From NCBI GenBank assembly GCA_002348315.1, contig DEAW01000227.1, positions 1 to 45,847 on the forward strand: a stretch of DNA of 45,847 bases, written 5' to 3'. The DNA is from Planctomycetaceae bacterium UBA2972. GTDB taxonomy: Bacteria; Planctomycetota; Planctomycetia; Pirellulales; Pirellulaceae. The position numbers and the translations under genes are program-made. This document shows, piece after piece, positions 38,597-45,847 of this stretch (the stretch's first letter is position 1; each line of letters starts with the position of its first letter). The notes under the pieces are model-generated. The model saw only the letters and a list, made by a program, of their open reading frames with translations, ran no database searches and had not been told where the DNA came from.

Positions 38597-39999
38597 GCAA
38601 TAATCTCGTCAATTACTTCACCGCCAAATTGAGACAACTGCTTATACCGACCTCCGTGGAAGTAGGTAAGTTTATTATCATCTAACCCCAGCAGATGAAG
38701 CAGCGTCACATGGACATCTCGAATCGGATGAACATTTTCAACGGCCGTGGCTCCGATCTCATCGGTCGCTCCCACAATCGAACCTCTTTTGATACCGCCT
38801 CCGGCAAACAACATGGTCATCGCGTCAACATTATGCCCTCGCCCCAAAGAATAGACTCCGCCTCTTCGGGTGTTATCCGGAGTCCGTCCAAACTCGCCTG
38901 TCCAGACAACCAGCGTTTCATCCAGCATCCCACGAGCTTTAAGATCTTTAATCAGAGCCGCCATGGGCTGATCGACAGCTTTTATTCGCGATGCATGTCC
39001 TCGCTGCAGGTAATCGTGACTGTCCCAACCACCAGCAAAGATCTGCACAAACCGCACTCCACTTTCAACCAGTCTCCGAGCCATCAGACATTGCTTTCCA
39101 AAGGTAGCCGTGGCCGGATTATTCATCCCGTAGGATTCCTGTGTCTTCCGAGTCTCACCGGACAGGTCCATGACTTCCGGGACGGACATTTGCATTCGAA
39201 ATGCTAACTCGTAGTTCTCTATTCTGGCTTCCAAATCCTTATGTTCAGGGTGAAGCCTTGCGTGACGCCGGTTCATCACAGCCAATTCGTCTAATGCGCG
39301 ACGCTGATGCCTTCGATCTTTAAAACTCTGAGCTTCTAAATCCAGGATTGGTGACCCCTGAGGTCGCAATCTCGTCCCTTGATAATGCGCCGGTAAAAAT
39401 CCGTTGCTCCAGTTCCTGGCTCCCCCCTGCGGAGCGGCCAATTCAGTCATGACAACGTAGCCGGGAAGATTTTGATTTACCGAACCCAACCCATAGGTAA
39501 CCCAGGACCCCATTGCCGGATCTGCACCCAACCGACTCCCGGTGTTCATATGAAATAACGCTTCGGGGTGATTTAAGGACTCGGCCTGACAACCTCGGAA
39601 ATTACACAATTCATCTGCAACCTCCGGATCTGCCATAAATTGCCATTGGTCACTCATCTCCAATCCGGACTGACCAACTTTACGAGACTTAAACGGGCTT
39701 CCCACAAAAAATCTAAACCCGTTGGCTAATCCCGCTGTCTGTTTAGATTCCGTCTTATGCAATTGCTGCAATTTAGGTTTAGGATCGAACGTATCGACCT
39801 GACTGGGGCCACCTTCCATAAACAGCATAATGCAGGCTTTTGCTTTCGCTTCATGCATCGGTTGTTTAGGTGTTAACGGTCCGGGACGAGTCTCCTGAGG
39901 CTGCGCCTGCAGTAAGTCAGTCATCGCAACCGAGCCCAGCGAGGCCCCCAGTCCGTAAAGAAAGTCGCGACGATTTGGATTAATAAATGTTGGTTTCAT
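38593..39999 (-). CDS. DUF1501 family protein with Tat signal
   Basis: A 468-residue exported DUF1501 protein. The N-terminus NPNRRDFLYGLGASLGSVAM is a twin-arginine leader. The body has MLFMEGGPSQVDTFDPKP, FAGGWDSHDYLQRGHA and TLVVWTGEFGRTPDN. The ATG at 39999 is preferred; a GTG five codons upstream (40014) overlaps the stop of the preceding gene by one base and is a plausible coupled start. It sits between the large DUF1549/1553 gene and the CTTTR sulfatase, the usual planctomycete pairing. Confidence 0.94.
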   Translation of the reverse strand: MKPTFINPNRRDFLYGLGASLGSVAMTDLLQAQPQETRPGPLTPKQPMHEAKAKACIMLFMEGGPSQVDTFDPKPKLQQLHKTESKQTAGLANGFRFFVGSPFKSRKVGQSGLEMSDQWQFMADPEVADELCNFRGCQAESLNHPEALFHMNTGSRLGADPAMGSWVTYGLGSVNQNLPGYVVMTELAAPQGGARNWSNGFLPAHYQGTRLRPQGSPILDLEAQSFKDRRHQRRALDELAVMNRRHARLHPEHKDLEARIENYELAFRMQMSVPEVMDLSGETRKTQESYGMNNPATATFGKQCLMARRLVESGVRFVQIFAGGWDSHDYLQRGHASRIKAVDQPMAALIKDLKARGMLDETLVVWTGEFGRTPDNTRRGGVYSLGRGHNVDAMTMLFAGGGIKRGSIVGATDEIGATAVENVHPIRDVHVTLLHLLGLDDNKLTYFHGGRYKQLSQFGGEVIDEIIA

Positions 40000-40013
40000 C
40001 TCAGATGTACTCA

Positions 40014-42860
40014 CTAGTACAAATACATAAATTCACTGCTATTGAAAATCAAAAGACACAGGTCAGCCAGTGCTCTGGTTTGGGCACTGACATCACTTGC
40101 CTTTAGATCAGCGGTATATTTTTCAAAGACTGGAAGTTTCTCGATGTAGTCGAAGGGCTCACCTGTGAATTCTTCAACCAGCGTACGTGTAATTTCAGTG
40201 GGATAGTTCACTGCCTCTGGTTGTACCTGCAGATGGTATTGCTCCATGTCACTGACGTACTTTTTCAACCGCACCAATTCCGACTTGGCCGGATCTCGTC
40301 CAAATGCCAACCAATAGGCACGCTTAATCTGTAAATCCACCGAGTCTCTTTCCTGCTGCAATCGACGAGCAAATGCCATCGACCGGTCGGTCGCGACATC
40401 ACTATTGAGCAACGTCAATGCCTGCGGAGTAACCGATAGTGAATCCCTGATTTCACAGGAATCGTTGGGATTGGGTTGATTAAACAGCTCGAGCAGGGGA
40501 TCAGCTTGCCCTCGAACCCGGTAAGCATAAATGGTTCGACGATTTCGCATTTGTGGTTCAGGAGATGGTTGGTAGGCCGGTGCCAGTGAAAACTGAATCA
40601 TGCGAGGCTGCAAAGCGACTTCCATGTTTATCTCAGGACGAATCGGTAATCCTCCCATCTCACGATTGAGTTCGCCGGTAATCGCCAGAAAACTATCTCT
40701 GATTTCTTCGGCCGTTAACCGGCGTGGCTCGAACACTCCCCATAATTGATTATTGGGATCCACTGCACGCAATTTATCCAGATCCATCCGCTGGGTGGAT
40801 TGCATGTAAGTTTTCGACGTCATGATCAACTTGTGCAGACGTTTTATCTTCCAGCCGTTCTCGACAAAATCTGCGGCCAGATAGTCCAGTAATTCCGGGT
40901 GTGTCGGTTTGGCACCTTTTCCGCCAAAGTTATTTGGATTACGAGCTAATCCCTGTCCAAAGTGATTTTGCCAAATTCGATTCACGATCGATCGCGTCGT
41001 CAGCGGGTTCGAATCATGGGCAATCCAACGAGCCACTGCCAGTCTCCGTCCAGCGACAGTATCAGGAATCAGATAGGGGTCACCAACGGCCATTTGATTG
41101 ACCGGGATCCCAACAGCACTGAGCACTCCTGGTTGCACGGATTCACCTTCTGCTTCTAAGGCACCGCCCATCAGGATGAAACTTGTTGGTTGCCAGTCAG
41201 GATCTTGTTTAGTGATGATCCGCAGCTTTCGCGAACCCGGATACCGGAAAGGGTCATCCTGACCGTTATAAACTCCCTGGACCATCGGCTCAAAACGTTC
41301 GAGACGTCGAGTCCAAATCCAGACATCCTGTTTATAAACTTTATATTGCCCCTTATCTGTTGCATCTAATCCAACATGCCGTGGCGGCTTTTCTTCATCC
41401 GGCAGTTTCTGACGAGCACCTTCGTTTTTGTATTCCAGATTCCTTTCAGCAAACCAGGCTTTGGCGGCCTGCTCCTGCTTGTAATAGATTCGATTTCTCT
41501 GATCTTCAGCATTCTTCAACATCAGAGAAACATGCTGCTGCTCTGATTCAAAATCACTTTGATTTTCAGCAGGTAAGAATGCCACTCGGCGTTCCGCCAT
41601 TTGGGTCGTGGAAAAAGCAGCGTAGAAACGGTAGTAGTCACGCGTGGGAATGGGATCAAACTTGTGATCATGACATTTCACACACCTCATCGTGGTCGAC
41701 AAAAACGTCTGTCCTACTGAATTTACAACATCATCAAGGTAGATTTGACGCGCTTGCGGAGCCAAAACCATGGCATTGTCGAATGGCCCCATTCGTAGAA
41801 AACTCGTCGCCACTAACCACTCGGATTCCTGTTCGTTATAAGCACCGGACTGCCGAGCTGCCTTTACACCTTGCGGGTTGCCTAAACGAACTTGTACAGA
41901 CTGATCGGCCAATTCATCGCCTGCTAGCTGTTCCAGCACAAACTGATTGTAAGGCTTGTCTGCATTAAACGAGCGAATGACATAATCGCGGTAACGCCAG
42001 GCATTACTCCGTTCATAATCGTTGGAGTATCCGCCGGTGTCAGCATACCGAGCGACATCCAGCCAATGCTGTCCCCAACGTTCGCCGTAGTGAGGCGAGG
42101 CCAACAGGCGATCCAATAATGCCGACCAGGCCTGCCCGGCATCCGCTTTCCAGGCTTTTGCAAAAGTAGATGTTTCATACGGAGTGGGAGGCAAGCCGAT
42201 CAAATCATAGGTTGCCCGGCGAATCAACATTTTCGCTTCGGCCTGAGGAGCCAACTGAAAGTCTGCGTCTCGCAATCGTGACTCGACAAAATAATCTACC
42301 GGATTCTCGTGATCAGGAACATTGGCTGCTTTGACTGGTTGAAAGGCCCAGATATCTTCCGGCTGGTAACGACGATACGTCCACTCGTCACTCAACCCTC
42401 CGCTCGTTTCAAACAAAACGCCCTCAGCAGTAACCTGCTCGCCCCAGGCAATCCTGCGAAATTCTGCGATCACCTCGTCGGTCGGCCATGGAGCACCAAC
42501 TGATATCCACACTTCCAACCATTCAATTTGGTCCTTGGTTAATCGATCATTTTCCTTGGGCGGCATCTCATAACCATCCCATTTCACAGCGTGAATCAAA
42601 GTACTTTCAGCGGGTTTACCAGGCACGACCGAAGGTTCACCCGACTCTCCACCTCTGAGCAACCCTTCTCGACTGGTTAAATCAAATTTTCCCTTAAGCG
42701 AATTTTCGGGACCGCCTCCATGACATTGAAAGCATTTTTGCTTCAGCAGCGGTAACACCCTGAGTGAGAAAATCTCTTCGCCTGTCCCGTCTCCGGCAAC
42801 TGCGCAGTTTACTCCCGTCAGGACTAAACAAAGGCATAAAATGGAAGAAAGCAATCGCAT
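40014..42860 (-). CDS. PSCyt1-DUF1549-DUF1553 secreted protein
   Basis: A 948-residue exported protein with signal peptide (about 1-22). The N-terminal PSCyt1 cytochrome-c-like domain has CFQCH (43-47) and the distal EMPPKE segment that usually supplies the Met ligand. DUF1549 follows (MLIRRATYDLIGLPPTP), with a second haem-like motif CVKCH at about residue 392, and DUF1553 fills the C-terminal part (TTRSIVNRIWQNHFGQGLARNPNNFG, SLSVTPQALTLLNSD). It leads the operon with DUF1501 and two sulfatases, and is divergent from the small secreted protein across about 195 bp. Confidence 0.95.
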   Translation of the reverse strand: MRLLSSILCLCLVLTGVNCAVAGDGTGEEIFSLRVLPLLKQKCFQCHGGGPENSLKGKFDLTSREGLLRGGESGEPSVVPGKPAESTLIHAVKWDGYEMPPKENDRLTKDQIEWLEVWISVGAPWPTDEVIAEFRRIAWGEQVTAEGVLFETSGGLSDEWTYRRYQPEDIWAFQPVKAANVPDHENPVDYFVESRLRDADFQLAPQAEAKMLIRRATYDLIGLPPTPYETSTFAKAWKADAGQAWSALLDRLLASPHYGERWGQHWLDVARYADTGGYSNDYERSNAWRYRDYVIRSFNADKPYNQFVLEQLAGDELADQSVQVRLGNPQGVKAARQSGAYNEQESEWLVATSFLRMGPFDNAMVLAPQARQIYLDDVVNSVGQTFLSTTMRCVKCHDHKFDPIPTRDYYRFYAAFSTTQMAERRVAFLPAENQSDFESEQQHVSLMLKNAEDQRNRIYYKQEQAAKAWFAERNLEYKNEGARQKLPDEEKPPRHVGLDATDKGQYKVYKQDVWIWTRRLERFEPMVQGVYNGQDDPFRYPGSRKLRIITKQDPDWQPTSFILMGGALEAEGESVQPGVLSAVGIPVNQMAVGDPYLIPDTVAGRRLAVARWIAHDSNPLTTRSIVNRIWQNHFGQGLARNPNNFGGKGAKPTHPELLDYLAADFVENGWKIKRLHKLIMTSKTYMQSTQRMDLDKLRAVDPNNQLWGVFEPRRLTAEEIRDSFLAITGELNREMGGLPIRPEINMEVALQPRMIQFSLAPAYQPSPEPQMRNRRTIYAYRVRGQADPLLELFNQPNPNDSCEIRDSLSVTPQALTLLNSDVATDRSMAFARRLQQERDSVDLQIKRAYWLAFGRDPAKSELVRLKKYVSDMEQYHLQVQPEAVNYPTEITRTLVEEFTGEPFDYIEKLPVFEKYTADLKASDVSAQTRALADLCLLIFNSSEFMYLY

Positions 42861-42978
42861 GAGGTACCGGCGAGAATGTTTTTATGGGAAGAGCGTTAGG
42901 GCCAACCTGGACACTCAGTTTCTGTCCTTATTGTATACCGAACCAAAGTGTTTTCTAAGGTCAGGATTCAACGAGGAT

Positions 42979-43007
42979 GTTGTATCTCCCAAGCTACAAC
43001 CTAGAAT
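42979..43007 (+). promoter_or_regulatory. Candidate promoter overlapping a 6-bp dyad
   Basis: TTGTAT (42980-42985) and TAGAAT (43002-43007) are 16 bases apart, upstream of the gene at 43055. A dyad GTTGTA (42979-42984) / TACAAC (42995-43000) overlaps it, which would suit an operator. The fit to sigma70 consensus is good at -10 and partial at -35. Confidence 0.3.
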
Positions 43008-43054
43008 AAATGGCTCACGTCAACGCTCACTTCCGGATCCATGGGGAGTTCAAG

Positions 43055-43594
43055 ATGTTAAGAAAACTCGCTCTATCATTTCTTCTGGTAATGACCACCG
43101 CACTGTCCCTGTTGGCAGATGAAGCGTCGGATCAACGAGATCTGCTTGCAAAAAGCTTGAAGACCTGGAATTCGCTAAAGCAAAATCATCAGGGCAACTA
43201 TTCCTATCTGGTCTCAACCACATACTTCAGTGGTGATATTCACAAGACGAAAGTGACTGTCGAAAAAGGGAAAGTGACTCAGCGGGAATTTGTCATCATT
43301 GGAATCCCCAAAATGCCCGTGCCACCCAAACAACAACCGAAAGAAGTGAAGCCTCTTTGGATTGAACACGGCAAAGAAGTGGGAGACCATAAACGCGGTG
43401 CCAAGCCTAAAACTATTGATACGTTATATGCTGAAGCCCGGAAGATTCTGCAGCAACCGTTGCAACCCCATGAAAAACGTTATTTCGCGTTGAATCCACA
43501 GGGGCTCCTGAGAGATTGCTTCATCATCGATACTCGTGTTGCCGATGATGCACCCACCAAAGGTGTTCGTATCACTAGTATTTCCCTTAAATAA
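43055..43594 (+). CDS. Small secreted protein, DUF6174-like pattern
   Basis: A 179-residue exported protein with a signal peptide (about 1-21, cleavage near LLA). The mature part has TWNSL...NYSYLVSTTYFSGDIHKTKVTVEKGKV, then TIDTLYAEARKIL and a C-terminal NPQGLLRDCFIIDTR...GVRITSISL. This Trp, NYSY, V-x-V-x-x-G-x-V, then D-x-L order recalls DUF6174 proteins, but the match is by eye only. GGGGAG lies 6 bases before the ATG at 43055, so the upstream in-frame ATG at 43010 is unlikely. The FG-GAP/zincin gene follows 25 bp later. Confidence 0.8.
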   Translation: MLRKLALSFLLVMTTALSLLADEASDQRDLLAKSLKTWNSLKQNHQGNYSYLVSTTYFSGDIHKTKVTVEKGKVTQREFVIIGIPKMPVPPKQQPKEVKPLWIEHGKEVGDHKRGAKPKTIDTLYAEARKILQQPLQPHEKRYFALNPQGLLRDCFIIDTRVADDAPTKGVRITSISLK

Positions 43595-43619
43595 AAGACG
43601 ACTCACACACCAAAAGACT

Positions 43620-45791
43620 ATGTCATACCAACGATTCTTTCTATTCTTTTGCCTACTGACTGCTACCAGCTTAACTGTGCAGGCCGAGACTGAGACCACG
43701 TTTACGATGTCCTTTCGTGAGGCTTACGCCTTACGGGTAAATCGGAACCAGGTCGAAACCGGAAGCCATGTTACCACTCGGTTCTTTGATCTCAATCAGG
43801 ATGGAACTCCCGATTTACTCACAGGCGACGGGCAAGGGCAGATACGCTATTACCCCGGCCGCCTGTCCGGAAAGGTCGTCCGGTTTCACCAGCCCGTTTC
43901 AATTCAGGCCGGCGGCAGGAATCGTTGGGGAACGTCCTACACAGGTGTCGTTGTCACTCAGATTTCCGGAAACGATGCACCCGATCTGATCGTTGCTCAC
44001 TCCGGCAACAAAGTGTCGATCCATACCGGTTTAGGGGACGACCGTTTACCGCAATTCAGTGAAGAATCCATTGACGTTGATGTACAGGATAACTGCCAGG
44101 GGCGTTTCGATCTGGCGGACTGGAATGGAGATGGGCTACTGGATCTGATCACCGGATCGTTTGGCGGAGCACTGATCTGGTACCCCAATACTGGAACAAA
44201 ATCCAATCCGAAATTTGCTGAAGGCCAGCCGTTTCATGACATCCGCCGCGCATACAATGCTCACCCGCGTGTACTGGATTTCAATCAGGATGGGAAGCTG
44301 GATCTGGTGCTGGGCGTCAATTGGGGAACCATCGAGCTTTATCTGAATATCGGAAAAGAAGGTGCTCCTGACTTAGGGCGACCAACCACACTTCGCTGGG
44401 CAACGAAAGGTGGCGCTCTCAATCTTCGTTCACAAAACGGCGACGATACCACTCCGGATTTCGCTGACCTGACCGGCGATGGAGTCGTTGACCTGGTGAG
44501 TGGTGGAAAGAATGGAAAAATTTTCTTGATGCAGGGGGTGGGAGCTAAAGATCACCTTGCAGAACTGAAGCAACTTTTAGCTAATCACCCCTCTGATCTG
44601 GGCTTCAAAATGGCGTCGGATGAAGCCTTACGTGGTAAGAGCTTCGGTCTGCTTGGCAGCTTGCAGGCCGCTCTCAACAGTGGCCTCATTTCTGAAATCA
44701 ACCGTCGTCCTATCGTGGCTGAGTTATATGCATTAGTCAAAGAATACCCTCAGTATTTTCGCCGCCAGCAGTTTGATCTTGAGCAAACTCCCCATCTGCC
44801 ATCACTGGCTGCTCAAATGTGGATCGTGTTGTTTGAAGCTTTCCCTGACTCATCGGAGAATCGCCATCAATTGGCCGATCTGGCAGGATTCGAAAATGCC
44901 TACAAAACATTGCTCGTCAATCTGGGCGTAATTTTTATAGACAATAATACCGCGACAGCAGAGCAGACAGAGAAAATGGTGACCTTGCTGTCAGCGATGC
45001 CACGCGAAGTCTGGGATGTTGAGACTATCACAGTACGTGGTTGGTTGGGCGAAGGATTTAAGCAACAGGGCATCTCTTCCCGTACTGGGGTAAATATTTT
45101 CGCACTTCCACTGGGCCGTTCGGAAAATAGCTTTCCGGGCGATGCTCCTCGCCGTGGTGTCACAGACGTGTATATGATCTGTCTCGCCCATGAAATTGCT
45201 CACAACATGTTGGATACTGTGGGGAGGCAACTGCGCCCGGACCTGTTTGAACTCAAATATGAACAGCTCGAGTTCGCTGCTGGCGACTTAGTTGAATTTC
45301 ACGACAGAAAATCTCGCGGTGTAAATTGGCAGGTTACAAAGTCCAACCTCAGCCAACAGGGAATCTGGGATGGCCAGGAGGCTTCATGGTCAACGACCTG
45401 GAAGTCGTATCTCGAATCAGAGCCATTTAAGCGAGCACATGTTCGTGGTAGCGTCCATTTCTTTATTCATTCGCCTCAGGAAGCATTTGCGACGCTGGCA
45501 AACCAGTATTTTACTGACAGCCAACTCATGCTCGAACTCGGAGTGACTCGTTGGAATGACGGACATCGTGCAAGCATTAATCAGTTTTTACTGATCGCGG
45601 ATTACCTCAGCCAAAAGACTGAGGCCGTTAGCTTCTACCAAATGGGAGTCGGAGGAGTACTAACGACCGAAGAGGTCCGGCTTAAACGTAATGAACGCGG
45701 GCAGATTACGATGATTGAATCCAGAGGTTCAAAAGTCGGATTTTCCTACGAAGGCAATTTGGTAAAAACACTTACCCTGCTTGATCGCTAA
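43620..45791 (+). CDS. Secreted FG-GAP/VCBS protein with zincin motif
   Basis: A 723-residue exported protein (signal peptide about 1-22). Residues about 50-305 contain four or five FG-GAP/VCBS-type repeats with Ca-binding loops (DLNQDGTPDLLTG, DWNGDGLLDLITG, DFNQDGKLDLVLG, DLTGDGVVDLVSG). The C-terminal half carries HEIAH (524-528), the zinc-binding HExxH of metallopeptidases, and EAFATLANQYF at 621-631, where Glu621 fits the third ligand of zincins that use an ExFA motif. The upstream in-frame extension (from 43536) overlaps the previous gene and lacks a signal, so the Met at 43620 is chosen. Substrate unknown. Confidence 0.88.
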   Translation: MSYQRFFLFFCLLTATSLTVQAETETTFTMSFREAYALRVNRNQVETGSHVTTRFFDLNQDGTPDLLTGDGQGQIRYYPGRLSGKVVRFHQPVSIQAGGRNRWGTSYTGVVVTQISGNDAPDLIVAHSGNKVSIHTGLGDDRLPQFSEESIDVDVQDNCQGRFDLADWNGDGLLDLITGSFGGALIWYPNTGTKSNPKFAEGQPFHDIRRAYNAHPRVLDFNQDGKLDLVLGVNWGTIELYLNIGKEGAPDLGRPTTLRWATKGGALNLRSQNGDDTTPDFADLTGDGVVDLVSGGKNGKIFLMQGVGAKDHLAELKQLLANHPSDLGFKMASDEALRGKSFGLLGSLQAALNSGLISEINRRPIVAELYALVKEYPQYFRRQQFDLEQTPHLPSLAAQMWIVLFEAFPDSSENRHQLADLAGFENAYKTLLVNLGVIFIDNNTATAEQTEKMVTLLSAMPREVWDVETITVRGWLGEGFKQQGISSRTGVNIFALPLGRSENSFPGDAPRRGVTDVYMICLAHEIAHNMLDTVGRQLRPDLFELKYEQLEFAAGDLVEFHDRKSRGVNWQVTKSNLSQQGIWDGQEASWSTTWKSYLESEPFKRAHVRGSVHFFIHSPQEAFATLANQYFTDSQLMLELGVTRWNDGHRASINQFLLIADYLSQKTEAVSFYQMGVGGVLTTEEVRLKRNERGQITMIESRGSKVGFSYEGNLVKTLTLLDR

Positions 45792-45823
45792 TACTCAAAT
45801 TACTAAACAAACCACCGGGCCAT

Positions 45824-45847
45824 GATCAACAGGATCAACAGGATCAA
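45824..45847. repeat. 9-bp tandem repeat at right edge
   Basis: GATCAACAG is repeated at 45824-45832 and 45833-45841 and begins again at 45842 before the window ends. It lies 33 bp after the last gene. The full copy number is unknown because the tract runs off the edge. Confidence 0.7.

Noticed and set aside
41360..41968. 202-residue plus-strand frame
   Set aside because: Antisense to the PSCyt1-DUF1549-DUF1553 gene, which has intact motifs throughout.
32914..43054. Possible mobile island around the sulfatase cluster
   Set aside because: No integrase, transposase, tRNA or flanking direct repeat was seen, and composition looks like the neighbours.

Overview
The window looks like chromosomal DNA of a planctomycete with roughly 50% GC. 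The evidence is the density of secreted type I sulfatases, the paired DUF1549/DUF1553 (planctomycete cytochrome-like) and DUF1501 genes, twin-arginine-tagged Gfo/Idh/MocA oxidoreductases, and many signal-peptide proteins without recognisable families. I saw no tRNA, rRNA, CRISPR array, transposase, phage gene or replication origin. I cannot assign a genus from sequence alone.

Layout. Positions 1-5.6 kb: the 5' end of a Gly/Met-rich lipoprotein (minus strand), an SDR oxidoreductase (plus), a small MITE-like repeat, then a minus-strand operon DUF1549/DUF1553 -> DUF1501 -> WD40. Positions 6-12.6 kb: rpsD, lpdA, aceE and aceF on the plus strand, i.e. ribosomal protein S4 followed by E3, E1 and E2 of pyruvate dehydrogenase. 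Positions 12.6-26.1 kb: housekeeping and envelope genes in alternating orientation: an SH3-like secreted protein, an unknown secreted protein, leuS, map, a giant lipid-remodelling fusion (MFS + PDZ-like + PlsC + acyl-ACP synthetase), a small two-TM protein, an LRR lipoprotein and a Tat-exported oxidoreductase. Positions 26.2-35.5 kb: a tight plus-strand series that begins with a 31-codon leader ORF carrying the best Shine-Dalgarno sequence in the window: ridA, trhO, a PhyH-type dioxygenase, two sulfatases with different C-terminal extensions, a broken VOC gene, a jelly-roll protein and an iduronate-2-sulfatase-like enzyme. Positions 35.4-42.9 kb: a converging minus-strand operon, PSCyt1-DUF1549-DUF1553 -> DUF1501 -> sulfatase -> sulfatase, with ATGA or near-zero spacing. 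Positions 43.0-45.8 kb: a small secreted protein and a secreted FG-GAP protein carrying a zincin HEIAH motif.

How it fits together. The 28.4-42.9 kb stretch reads as an extracytoplasmic programme for a sulfated polymer: five sulfatases, two haem-motif DUF1549/1553 proteins in the window (one inside this stretch), DUF1501 partners and concanavalin-like domains. The target polymer is not deducible from sequence. The most unusual items are the PDZ-like insertion in the MFS part of the lipid fusion, the sulfatase with a jelly roll plus about four helical repeats, the sulfatases with CTTTR and CMASR active-site motifs, the FG-GAP/zincin, the frameshifted VOC gene, and the leader ORF upstream of ridA.
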